From the NCBI GenBank assembly GCA_902555465.1, contig CACDSN010000015.1:1-32380 (forward strand): 32,380 bases of DNA, read 5' to 3'. Below, piece after piece: positions 25,559 through 32,380 of the stretch. Within the stretch, counting starts at the first letter, position 1. The number at the start of each line of letters is the position of its first letter. A program made the position numbers and the translations under genes. A model generated the notes under the pieces. The model saw only the letters and a program-made list of their open reading frames with translations. It was not told the DNA's origin and ran no database searches. The DNA comes from an uncultured Pelagibacteraceae bacterium. GTDB taxonomy: Bacteria; Pseudomonadota; Alphaproteobacteria; Pelagibacterales; Pelagibacteraceae.

Positions 25559-26512
25559 TTAGTTTACTTTATTTTTACAGCTACCAGTTTTAAAAAACTC
25601 ATCAATGTTATCTATTGCAAGATTTGCCATGGCAGTTCTTGTTTCTTTCGTTGCACTACCAAGATGTGGAAGAATAAAAGCACTTTTGTGTTTTAGATAA
25701 CCAGAATTTAAATTTGGTTCATTTTTATAAACATCTAATCCTACCGCATAAACTTTTCTACGATTTAATGCATCAATTAGAGCCTCATCATCAACTATAT
25801 CTCCTCTTGCAACATTCGTAACAACTGCCCCCTTAGGCAAAAACTCGATAGTCTCTTTATTAATCATATCTACAGTTTCTTTAGAAGCTGGACAACAAAT
25901 TGATAAAACATCTGAAACGGAAAGTAAATCTTTTAAGTTATCATGATAAGTTGCACCTTGTTCTTTTTCATCACTTAATTTTGAACGATTATGATAATGA
26001 ATTATCATTCCTAACGACTTTGCAATTTTTCCAATCTTTTGCCCTATTCTTCCCATCCCTAGTATTCCTAATCTTGCACCAGTTAGTTGTTTACCAATTA
26101 AATAATCTGCTGACCATTTCCAATTACTTTCTTTTGCACTTTCTATGCCCTCTGATGCTCTCCTACATGCTCCTAAAATTAATAATATTCCAATTTCAGC
26201 TGTTGCATCTGTAAGAACATCTGGTGTATTGGTTACTGCGATACCTCTTTTCTTTGCAGCCTCTAAATCTATGTTTCCAAAACCTACTGCAAAATTTGAT
26301 AATATTTTAACACTATCTGGCAATTTATTTATAGTCTCTGCATCCATTTTGTCTGTTAAAGATGTAAGAATTCCATCACATCCTTGGCTCATATCAATTA
26401 CTTTGCTTTGTGAGTATAATTCATCATTATCGTTAAAATTTGCATCAAAAATTTTTGAAGCTTTTTCTTCACATGATTTTAGTAACCTTCTGGTGATTAA
26501 GATTTTTTTCAT
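25559..26512 (-). CDS. D-isomer-specific 2-hydroxyacid dehydrogenase (glyoxylate/hydroxypyruvate reductase-like)
   Basis: A 317-residue NAD(P)-dependent oxidoreductase. The nucleotide motif GMGRIG (152-157) is followed by YHNRSK, where Asn-Arg in place of an acidic residue suggests NADPH preference, as in glyoxylate reductases. The catalytic set is Arg236 (NVARGD), Glu265 (NEPN) and His283 (LPHLGSAT). Such enzymes reduce glyoxylate, hydroxypyruvate or other 2-oxoacids to D-2-hydroxyacids. It begins 2 nt after the FAD-linked D-2-hydroxyacid dehydrogenase gene, which could oxidise the same products in the opposite direction. The exact substrate is not determined. Confidence 0.9.
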   Translation of the reverse strand: MKKILITRRLLKSCEEKASKIFDANFNDNDELYSQSKVIDMSQGCDGILTSLTDKMDAETINKLPDSVKILSNFAVGFGNIDLEAAKKRGIAVTNTPDVLTDATAEIGILLILGACRRASEGIESAKESNWKWSADYLIGKQLTGARLGILGMGRIGQKIGKIAKSLGMIIHYHNRSKLSDEKEQGATYHDNLKDLLSVSDVLSICCPASKETVDMINKETIEFLPKGAVVTNVARGDIVDDEALIDALNRRKVYAVGLDVYKNEPNLNSGYLKHKSAFILPHLGSATKETRTAMANLAIDNIDEFFKTGSCKNKVN

Positions 26513-26514
26513 TG

Positions 26515-27888
26515 TTAGTTTAAATCAAATATTTTGCCAGGGTTCATTATATTATTTGGATCTAAAGTTCTTTTTATTGATTTCATTATTGGAATATTGT
26601 CAGGGTGCTCTTCTAACAGATATTCTTTTTTATGAAGTCCCACGCCATGTTCGCCCGTAATAGTTCCGTTAAGTTCTAGTGCCTTTTTGATAAGAGTATC
26701 ATTAAATGCTCTTATTTGCTTGTACATTTCTTTTTTATTTGGATCAAAAGGTAAAACTACGTGGAAATTTCCATCACCTAAATGACCTACCATTGGAGCT
26801 CTTACATTAAATTTTTTAGCCTGTTCCTCCGCAAAATTTACACACTCGGTTATCTTAGAAATAGGCACACATACATCTGTTGAGTATACTCTTCCATTGT
26901 TTATTAGAGCTTTAACAGAATAATATACATCCCATCTTGCTCTCCATAGTTTATTTCTTTCCTCTAAATCTTTAGCCCATTTAAAAGAACTACCTTTATT
27001 ATCTTTTGATATTTCTTCTACAATTTTAATATTTTCATTATTAGAAGCCTCGGATCCATGGAATTCAAAAAATAAAGTTGGAACTGCTTCAATATTTTTT
27101 AATTTAGAGTAGTTGATGCTAATTCCCATCTGATCTTTATTTAGCATTTCAATTCTTGCGATTGGAACACCATACTGAATAACTTGTTGGGCTGTTTGAA
27201 CCGCATCTTCAAGCGTAGGAAAATGACATACTGCGCTCATAATACTCTCAGGTATTGGAGACAATCTTAAGTGAACCTCAGTTATTATTCCTAAAGTACC
27301 TTCTGATCCAATAAATAAATTTGTCAAATTATAACCTGCTGATGTTTTTTTAGTTCTGCCTCCTGTTTTAATAATATCACCATTAGGCAAAACTACCGTA
27401 AGTCCAGAAATAACTGTTTTCATAGTCCCGTATTTTACTGCCATTGTTCCTGAAGCTGAGGTTGAAGCCATTCCTCCAATTGCAGCGTTTGCACCAGGAT
27501 CTATTGGAAAGAAAACTCCATCTTCTCTTAAATAATCATTTAATTGTTCTTTCGTTACGCAGGCTTGAACCCTGCAATCAAAATCTTCAACATTCACACT
27601 TAAAATTTTATTCATTTTTTCAAGAGAAATAGTTATGCCTTTCTCATTACCCACAACGTTTCCTTCTAGTGAAGTCCCTGTACCATAAGGAACTACTGGT
27701 ATTTTATGCTCATTACATAACCTGAGTATTTTTGACACTTCTTCGTTAGTTTCTGGAAATACTACTGCTTTTGATAAAATTGGATCATACGTATCTTCAC
27801 CTCTCGCGTAATTTCCTCGAGTAGACTCTGATGTTGAATACCTATTATTTAAAAGATTTTTAAGTTCTAGCTCGATTTGTTCATTCAT
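26515..27888 (-). CDS. FAD-linked D-2-hydroxyacid dehydrogenase (D-lactate dehydrogenase/GlcD-like)
   Basis: A 457-residue flavoprotein with an N-terminal FAD-binding type 4 domain (VVPYGTGTSLEGNV at about 85-98, PGANAAIGGMASTSASGTMAVKYGT at about 144) and a C-terminal FAD-linked oxidase domain with the metal-binding HLGDGNFHVV and the GEHGVGLHKK motif. The early RGNYARGEDTYDP segment resembles cytochrome-dependent D-lactate dehydrogenases more than GlcD, and no glcE or glcF lies nearby, so it probably works as a single subunit passing electrons to the respiratory chain. D-lactate or another D-2-hydroxyacid is likely. It is 42 nt downstream of the aminotransferase. Confidence 0.9.
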   Translation of the reverse strand: MNEQIELELKNLLNNRYSTSESTRGNYARGEDTYDPILSKAVVFPETNEEVSKILRLCNEHKIPVVPYGTGTSLEGNVVGNEKGITISLEKMNKILSVNVEDFDCRVQACVTKEQLNDYLREDGVFFPIDPGANAAIGGMASTSASGTMAVKYGTMKTVISGLTVVLPNGDIIKTGGRTKKTSAGYNLTNLFIGSEGTLGIITEVHLRLSPIPESIMSAVCHFPTLEDAVQTAQQVIQYGVPIARIEMLNKDQMGISINYSKLKNIEAVPTLFFEFHGSEASNNENIKIVEEISKDNKGSSFKWAKDLEERNKLWRARWDVYYSVKALINNGRVYSTDVCVPISKITECVNFAEEQAKKFNVRAPMVGHLGDGNFHVVLPFDPNKKEMYKQIRAFNDTLIKKALELNGTITGEHGVGLHKKEYLLEEHPDNIPIMKSIKRTLDPNNIMNPGKIFDLN

Positions 27889-27930
27889 GGATTTATCTTA
27901 CTAAAAATTACATTAAAAAAATATACAATT

Positions 27931-29094
27931 TTATCCTAGCATTTTTTTAATGTTTTCTAGTGCTTGCGAAATATTATCTCTTGAAGCCGCGAAGCTAAAT
28001 CTTACATAATTTTGACAGGTCTCACCAAAAGCTGAGCCAGGCACTATAGCTACTCCCGCTTCATGCATAGCTTTTCTAGAAAATTCAGCACCATTCATAC
28101 CTGTGCCTATTACTTTTGGAAATGCATAAAAAGCTCCCCCTGGTAAACTGCATTCAACACCTGGCAGGCTATTTAATCCATCATGAATAAGTTTTCTTCT
28201 CGCAGTAAATTTTTCCATCATCTCATTTATAGAGTCATCTGGGCCATCAAGTGCGGCTATACCTGCATACTGGGCAGCTGCATTCACACATGAAACGCTA
28301 TTAATTAAAAGTTTATTTACGTGTTCAACTAAATGTTCGGGCCAGAAACTCCAACCCAATCTCCATCCAGTCATTGAATAAGCTTTACTCCATCCCTCTA
28401 AAACAATTAGCCTTTCTCTCAATTCTGGATAATTAAAAAAAGTAGGCATATCTTTATTATCAAATATCTGTCTACTATAAATTTCATCACTTAGTATCGT
28501 CACATGCGGATGTCTTTTTAGACCATCTGCTAAATAATCAATGTCAGATTTATCAACAAAACTTCCAGTAGGATTATTTGGGTTGATTAAAATTAAAAGT
28601 CGTGTCTTATCTGTTATTAAAGACAAAACTCTATCTGGATTAAATTTTAAATCTTTATCTTCAGTTAAATCATACGGAACTGAAGTTGAGCCTGTATAAT
28701 TAATCATAGACTCATATATTGGAAAAGCAGGTGTTGGATGAATAATTTCTGCGCCTGGTTCACCGAAACATTGAATTGCGTATGTCATAGTTGGTTTTCC
28801 TCCAGGCATGATAAGTATTCTCTCAGGACTCACATCAACATTGTATCTTTTTTTAATCCATCTTGTAACTGCTTGCCTACATTCGGGTATACCATTGGAC
28901 ATTACATATCCATGATGTCCATCATCAAGTGCTTTTTTTGCAGCTTCAACTACGTGTTTAGGAGTCTTAAAATCTGGCTGACCAAGACCTAAGTGAATCA
29001 TTGGTTTACCTTGTGCCTCTAATTTTTTCGCTTCAGCTAAAACACTAAAAGCTGTTTCTGTACCGAGTCTACTCAAACTATGTGCCAATTTCAT
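27931..29094 (-). CDS. Class I/II pyridoxal phosphate aminotransferase
   Basis: A 387-residue fold type I aminotransferase. The PLP Lys is Lys237 in EGWSKAYSMTGWRLGW; the cofactor contacts NPNNPTG (171-177), Asp203 and Tyr206, and the substrate-carboxylate Arg in NYVRFSFA near the C-terminus are present. The subgroup is the AspC/Iγ-like one, which covers aspartate, aromatic and other amino acids. The segment MPGGKPTMTYAIQ replaces the more common GAKQAL-type start of the PLP loop, so the subfamily is not a standard AspC. Position between oxidases that make 2-oxoacids suggests amination or removal of their products. An AGGAGAG ribosome site precedes the ATG. Confidence 0.9.
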   Translation of the reverse strand: MKLAHSLSRLGTETAFSVLAEAKKLEAQGKPMIHLGLGQPDFKTPKHVVEAAKKALDDGHHGYVMSNGIPECRQAVTRWIKKRYNVDVSPERILIMPGGKPTMTYAIQCFGEPGAEIIHPTPAFPIYESMINYTGSTSVPYDLTEDKDLKFNPDRVLSLITDKTRLLILINPNNPTGSFVDKSDIDYLADGLKRHPHVTILSDEIYSRQIFDNKDMPTFFNYPELRERLIVLEGWSKAYSMTGWRLGWSFWPEHLVEHVNKLLINSVSCVNAAAQYAGIAALDGPDDSINEMMEKFTARRKLIHDGLNSLPGVECSLPGGAFYAFPKVIGTGMNGAEFSRKAMHEAGVAIVPGSAFGETCQNYVRFSFAASRDNISQALENIKKMLG

Positions 29095-29106
29095 AATCTC
29101 TCCTAC

Positions 29107-30258
29107 TTAATTTCTATATACTATTTTAGTACTATCAAGCTCACTTAAATTTTTACAACCCATTAGTACCATATTTCTTCTGATTTCATCATGCATATTT
29201 TGTAATAAATGTTCAACACCTTGTTGACCGCCTGCGGCCAAAGAGAACAGAAACATTTTTCCAAAACTACACGCTTTAGCCCCAGCAGCCAAAGCTTTTA
29301 AAACATGAGTTCCTCTTCTTACACCACCGTCTAGGATGATTTCAAGCTTATCTCCTACTGCATCTGAAATTGCTTTTACTTGGTCGAAAGGCGATCGCGA
29401 CCCATCAAGCTGACGACCACCATGATTTGATATCATGATTGCGGTACATCCAATATCTATAGCTCTTTTAGCATCCTCAACAGACATGACTCCTTTTAAT
29501 GCAAACTGTCCATTCCATCTTTTTGCACAATATTCTGCATCCTTCCATCCCATAGCTGGATCATACTGTTCATTAATGTATTCTATAACAGATTTTGAAA
29601 TATTAGTTCCTTTATCTGTTTTTTTTTTAACATTTGATAATTCAAATCTTTTACCTATTAAATAATTAAAAACCCATGCAGGACGCATTGCAAAACTCAT
29701 TAAGCTTTGAATAGTAAGTTTTGGTGGAGTAGTAAATCCAGTTCTATGATCTTTTTCTCTGTTGCCCGCAACCAAAGTATCTACAGTTAAACACATTGCA
29801 TCAAAACCTGATCTTCTGGATCTGTCTATTAAATCGTCGGAAATTGATCTATCTTTATGAACATAAAGCTGAAATAATTTTGGGCCACTTGAAATATTCG
29901 AAACTTCTTCAATAGTATTATTTCCCATGGATGACATACTATAAAAAGTATTAAACTTTTCTGCAGCTCTTGCCGATGCTTTATCTCCGTCAGGATGATA
30001 CAATCTTTGCATCGCTGCAGGAGAAAGAAATAATGGCATATCAATCTTCCTGCCAAATAAAGTTGTTGATAAATCAGGCTTACCAACACTAGCTAAAATA
30101 TTTGGAACAAGATCACAATCATTGAATGAGTCTGTATTTCTTCTTAAAGTTGACTCATCATCTGCTCCACCATCAATGTAATGAAATATTGGGGAAGGTA
30201 ACTTTTTTTTCGCCAAATTTCTGAAGTCTTCAAAGTTATGACAATTCTTTAAGTTCAC
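29107..30258 (-). CDS. FMN-dependent L-2-hydroxyacid oxidase/dehydrogenase, downstream paralogue (GTG start)
   Basis: A 383-residue member of the LldD/glycolate oxidase family. The catalytic residues are present: Tyr27 (FHYIDGGADDE), Tyr132 (LYVHKDR), Lys255 (ALKGVMS), His279 and Arg282 (SNHGGRQLDG). The FMN-phosphate region LDGGVRRGTH is intact, but the later Arg of the GR motif is Lys334 (SFGKMF). It begins with GTG that overlaps the stop of its upstream paralogue (TAGTG). The two proteins are the same length and align without gaps, so it arose by tandem duplication. It oxidises an (S)-2-hydroxyacid such as L-lactate or glycolate to the 2-oxoacid; which one is not decided by sequence. Confidence 0.92.
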   Translation of the reverse strand: MNLKNCHNFEDFRNLAKKKLPSPIFHYIDGGADDESTLRRNTDSFNDCDLVPNILASVGKPDLSTTLFGRKIDMPLFLSPAAMQRLYHPDGDKASARAAEKFNTFYSMSSMGNNTIEEVSNISSGPKLFQLYVHKDRSISDDLIDRSRRSGFDAMCLTVDTLVAGNREKDHRTGFTTPPKLTIQSLMSFAMRPAWVFNYLIGKRFELSNVKKKTDKGTNISKSVIEYINEQYDPAMGWKDAEYCAKRWNGQFALKGVMSVEDAKRAIDIGCTAIMISNHGGRQLDGSRSPFDQVKAISDAVGDKLEIILDGGVRRGTHVLKALAAGAKACSFGKMFLFSLAAGGQQGVEHLLQNMHDEIRRNMVLMGCKNLSELDSTKIVYRN

Positions 30259-31409
30259 TATCTTCTGAATCTTAAATTATTTCTATTTAAGTCACTTATC
30301 TTAGTACATCCCATTAATTTCATATCTCTAACTAATTCTTCCTTATACTTTTCTAAAGCTCTCTCAACACCTGCTTGTCCTCCAGCTGCTAAAGCATAAA
30401 GATATAGTCTTCCACCAGAGCAAGCTTTAGCACCCAGCGATAATGCTTTAAGCATGTGAGTTCCTCTATGGATTCCACCTTCACATATCACATCAAGTTT
30501 ATCACCAACAGCATCAACTATTTCTGCAAGCTGATCAAAAGGTGCTCTTGATCCATCAAGTTGTCTTCCACCATGATTTGAAACCATTATACCTGTGCAT
30601 CCTATATCAACAGCTCTTTTGGCATCTTCAACACTCATAACTCCTTTTAAAGCAAAATGTCCACCCCATTGAGAACAAAGTTTTTCAGCATCTTTCCAAT
30701 TCATTGATTGATCAAGCATAGTAGAAAAATAATTTCCAATGGAAGAATTAGTGCTAGTACCTTCTTTCACAAAATCTTGTAAGTGAGGTAATTCAAACTT
30801 ACCTTTGGTTAAATAATTTATTCCCCACATTGGTTTAGTGGCAAAACTGAATAAGCTAGCTAATGTGAGTTTAGGTGGTGACGTAAAACCAGTATGTAGA
30901 TCTCTTTCACGATTTCCACCAGTTATTGTATCTACGGTTAATGCCATCACATCAAATTTTGCTGCTTTAGCTCTTTCTAAACAAGAGTCGTTTAAACCCC
31001 TATCTTTATGAAAATAAAACTGAAACATTTTTGGTGTATTAATCATAGAAGATATTTCTTCTACGCTAACTGTTGCTAAGGCTGAAACACCAAACATAGT
31101 ATTAAATTTTTGCGCTGCTCTTCCAACTGCTCTTTCACCATCATAATGAAAAAGTCTTTGCAACGCTGTTGGTGATAAATAAAAAGGTAAGTCTAGTTTT
31201 TTTCCAAATATTGTTGTAGATAAATCAACGTTTTCTACTCCCCTTAGAACATTTGGAACTAAGTCAACTTCATCGAAGGCACTCGTATTTCTAGCATAAG
31301 TAATTTCGTCATCAGCCGCACCATCAATATAGTGAAATATTGGGGAAGGTAACTTTTTTTGAGCTAGTTTTCTAAAATCTTTAAAATTATAACAATCTTT
31401 TAATCTCAT
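30258..31409 (-). CDS. FMN-dependent L-2-hydroxyacid oxidase/dehydrogenase, upstream paralogue
   Basis: A 383-residue LldD/glycolate oxidase family enzyme, tandem paralogue of the gene immediately downstream. Tyr27, Tyr132, Lys255, His279 and Arg282 of the active site are conserved. At the FMN-phosphate loop it reads CEGGIHRGTH, so the usual Asp is Glu310 and the usual Arg is His314, while its later GR motif (Arg334) is normal. This is the reverse of the changes in its partner. The role is oxidation of an (S)-2-hydroxyacid, but changed FMN contacts could alter flavin affinity or specificity. It lies 15 nt downstream of the PagL-like gene, so it could belong to the same transcript as ccmH. Confidence 0.92.
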   Translation of the reverse strand: MRLKDCYNFKDFRKLAQKKLPSPIFHYIDGAADDEITYARNTSAFDEVDLVPNVLRGVENVDLSTTIFGKKLDLPFYLSPTALQRLFHYDGERAVGRAAQKFNTMFGVSALATVSVEEISSMINTPKMFQFYFHKDRGLNDSCLERAKAAKFDVMALTVDTITGGNRERDLHTGFTSPPKLTLASLFSFATKPMWGINYLTKGKFELPHLQDFVKEGTSTNSSIGNYFSTMLDQSMNWKDAEKLCSQWGGHFALKGVMSVEDAKRAVDIGCTGIMVSNHGGRQLDGSRAPFDQLAEIVDAVGDKLDVICEGGIHRGTHMLKALSLGAKACSGGRLYLYALAAGGQAGVERALEKYKEELVRDMKLMGCTKISDLNRNNLRFRR

Positions 31410-31424
31410 ACATATATGCTAGTT

Positions 31425-31946
31425 TTAAAATTTTTTTAAAAAGTTAAACATGTAACTATTAGCCCCAGGATTTTTATCACCAAGACTTGCATTAGATAAA
31501 TGATTATACGAAAAACCAAGTTCACTATTTGAAAATATATCAAAGGATAATTGAACTTCGCTTTTGAATTCTATAATGTGACCTAAGTCTTTACCATTTC
31601 CTTCGCCGTATAATCCAGGGGTGAAGCTTGGGATAATATTTAATTTCCCAATTTTATACTGCGCTTGAACTCCGGTGTAAGCATATGTAGCACTGTCAGC
31701 AGTTATCATAAATCCAGTTACAGGTGATAAAGTTCCTAGAAAACTTTCTCTTGTAAGATTTTCATTTTGATGTTGAATTCCAAATAATGAAGCTTTCTTA
31801 CCATCATCACTAAAATCGAACATTCCTGAGTAAAAATTCCATTCATGATCTTTTTCAATAATCGTCTTTTCTTCACTAGATATATTTTGAATACTTAAAA
31901 AAGACAAAATTAATAAAATATTTAAAAATTTAATTATATTTCTCAT
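31425..31946 (-). CDS. PagL-like lipid A 3-O-deacylase homologue, outer-membrane barrel
   Basis: A 173-residue protein with a signal peptide (about 1-23) and alternating beta-strand character ending in Phe, as in outer-membrane barrels. The HLSNASLGDKNPGANSY segment matches the active-site region of PagL/acyloxyacyl hydrolases, with His149 and Ser151 of the catalytic triad. The third residue, a Glu in Pseudomonas PagL at His+14, is Asn163 here, as far as an ungapped comparison shows. If active, it would remove an acyl chain from lipid A; if not, it may be a structural barrel. It overlaps the ccmH stop by 4 nt. Confidence 0.72.
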   Translation of the reverse strand: MRNIIKFLNILLILSFLSIQNISSEEKTIIEKDHEWNFYSGMFDFSDDGKKASLFGIQHQNENLTRESFLGTLSPVTGFMITADSATYAYTGVQAQYKIGKLNIIPSFTPGLYGEGNGKDLGHIIEFKSEVQLSFDIFSNSELGFSYNHLSNASLGDKNPGANSYMFNFLKKF

Positions 31947-32323
31947 TTTAAAGCTCTATTTATAAATAATTTTCTAATAATTAAAAGACCTCCAAAAATA
32001 AACAAAAATAAAGGCAATAGCCATAATAGTAAAGTGTATTTGTTTATTTCAGGTTCATAAACAATCCAATCTCCATATTTTGATTTAAGAAAGTTATAAA
32101 TATCATCTTCTGAACTACCTGTGTTTAATTTCTGTAAAATTAATGTCTTAACGCTTAAAGCAAATTCTGAATTAGAATCATAAACAGATTGTCCTTGGCA
32201 AATTAAACATCTAAGATTTTTTGAAATTTCATCAACTTTTGAGTTTTCAGCAGTTACATTGCTTGAAATTATAAGATTAAAAAAAAATAATAAATAAAAT
32301 AGTTTTAATAATTTTTTAATCAT
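31943..32323 (-). CDS. ccmH: Cytochrome c maturation protein CcmH/CycL (short form)
   Basis: A 126-residue protein with a signal peptide or N-terminal helix, a redox motif LRCLICQGQS (Cys39, Cys42), a helical domain ending in YGDWIVYEP, and a C-terminal transmembrane helix (about 103-121). This is the short CcmH/CycL type, which handles thiols of apocytochrome c in the periplasm before heme attachment; the CcmI/TPR part is separate or absent. Its ATG overlaps the stop of a ccmG-like gene by 4 nt (ATGA). It is followed by the pagL-like gene, overlapping by 4 nt. Confidence 0.95.
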   Translation of the reverse strand: MIKKLLKLFYLLFFFNLIISSNVTAENSKVDEISKNLRCLICQGQSVYDSNSEFALSVKTLILQKLNTGSSEDDIYNFLKSKYGDWIVYEPEINKYTLLLWLLPLFLFIFGGLLIIRKLFINRALK

Positions 32324-32380
32324 CTAGCTAACATTTCTATTTCAGATTCATTTTCCGAATTTATAGGTCCAATATATTTT
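32320..32380 (-). CDS. ccmG: CcmG/DsbE-like thiol-disulfide protein, last 19 codons only
   Basis: Only the C-terminus is inside the window: KYIGPINSENESEIEMLAR then TGA (32322-32320). The YIGP segment followed by an acidic tail suits the end of CcmG/DsbE, the thioredoxin-like protein that usually precedes ccmH in the cytochrome c maturation operon. The call rests on position and this short motif. Confidence 0.55.
   Translation of the reverse strand, partial: KYIGPINSENESEIEMLAR

Noticed and set aside
26145-26660. Plus-strand open frame of 171 codons
   Set aside because: It is antisense to two clear dehydrogenase genes, has no recognisable domain and reads as their complementary shadow.
29107-31409. 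Assembly duplication of one oxidase gene
   Set aside because: The two copies differ throughout at protein and DNA level while keeping the same length, so they are old paralogues.

Overview
The window looks like a chromosome segment from an AT-rich, streamlined marine alphaproteobacterium, most likely of the SAR11 clade ('Candidatus Pelagibacter'-like). The signs seen directly are low GC by eye, genes packed with spacers of 0-30 nt and many stop/start overlaps, an alphaproteobacterial-type Ffh G4 motif, TRAP and ABC uptake systems, and the order ffh-rpsP-trmD-rplS-leuC-leuD-leuB. The clade name is inferred from gene content and style, not from a phylogenetic marker. Almost every gene is on the minus strand; only dapF and ftsY are on the plus strand. 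No rRNA, tRNA, CRISPR array, insertion sequence or prophage gene was seen, and no stretch over 300 nt lacks a gene.

Region by region. (1) 1-8572, minus: reading in transcription order, ffh (signal recognition particle GTPase), rpsP, trmD, rplS, leuC, leuD, leuB, then an acyl-CoA dehydrogenase of the DmdC type and the start of an acyl-CoA ligase that runs off the window. The two ribosomal proteins carry long Lys/Glu/Ala/Pro-rich C-terminal tails. (2) 8573-8731: a GC-richer intergenic segment with mutually exclusive hairpins in front of ffh, probably the cis-regulatory 'ffh' RNA element described for Pelagibacter, plus overlapping divergent promoter-like sequences for ffh and dapF. (3) 8732-10473, plus: dapF and ftsY, so the two SRP-pathway GTPases Ffh and FtsY are close together but divergently placed. 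(4) 10466-17494, minus: a TRAP transporter (dctP, then a strong GC hairpin, then dctQ and dctM), an amidase, an unlisted 58-residue two-helix membrane protein, an EamA-type exporter, an anchored alpha/beta hydrolase and a small secreted protein. (5) 17634-25420, minus: a zinc alcohol dehydrogenase, a large solute-binding protein, a hairpin, two permeases, two unlike ATPases resembling the glycerol-type GlpS/GlpT pair, and an MFS transporter. (6) 25559-31409, minus: a 2-hydroxyacid/2-oxoacid block with two tandem FMN (S)-2-hydroxyacid oxidases, a class I aminotransferase, a FAD D-2-hydroxyacid dehydrogenase and an NAD(P) 2-hydroxyacid dehydrogenase. (7) 31425-32380, minus: a PagL-like lipid A deacylase homologue overlapping ccmH, with the last codons of a ccmG-like gene at the edge.

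How they may work together (inference): regions 5 and 6 could form one catabolic unit in which the ABC system imports a polyol or related alcohol, the alcohol dehydrogenase oxidises it, and the stereochemically complementary hydroxyacid oxidases and the aminotransferase feed the products into central metabolism; an aldehyde dehydrogenase is not in the window. Region 4 pairs an organic-acid type TRAP importer with an amidase and an exporter. The most interesting items are the switch-like ffh leader, the complementary decay of catalytic motifs in the two ABC ATPases, the hairpins placed just after each binding-protein gene, the small membrane protein translationally coupled to the amidase, and the diverged FMN sites of the tandem oxidases.
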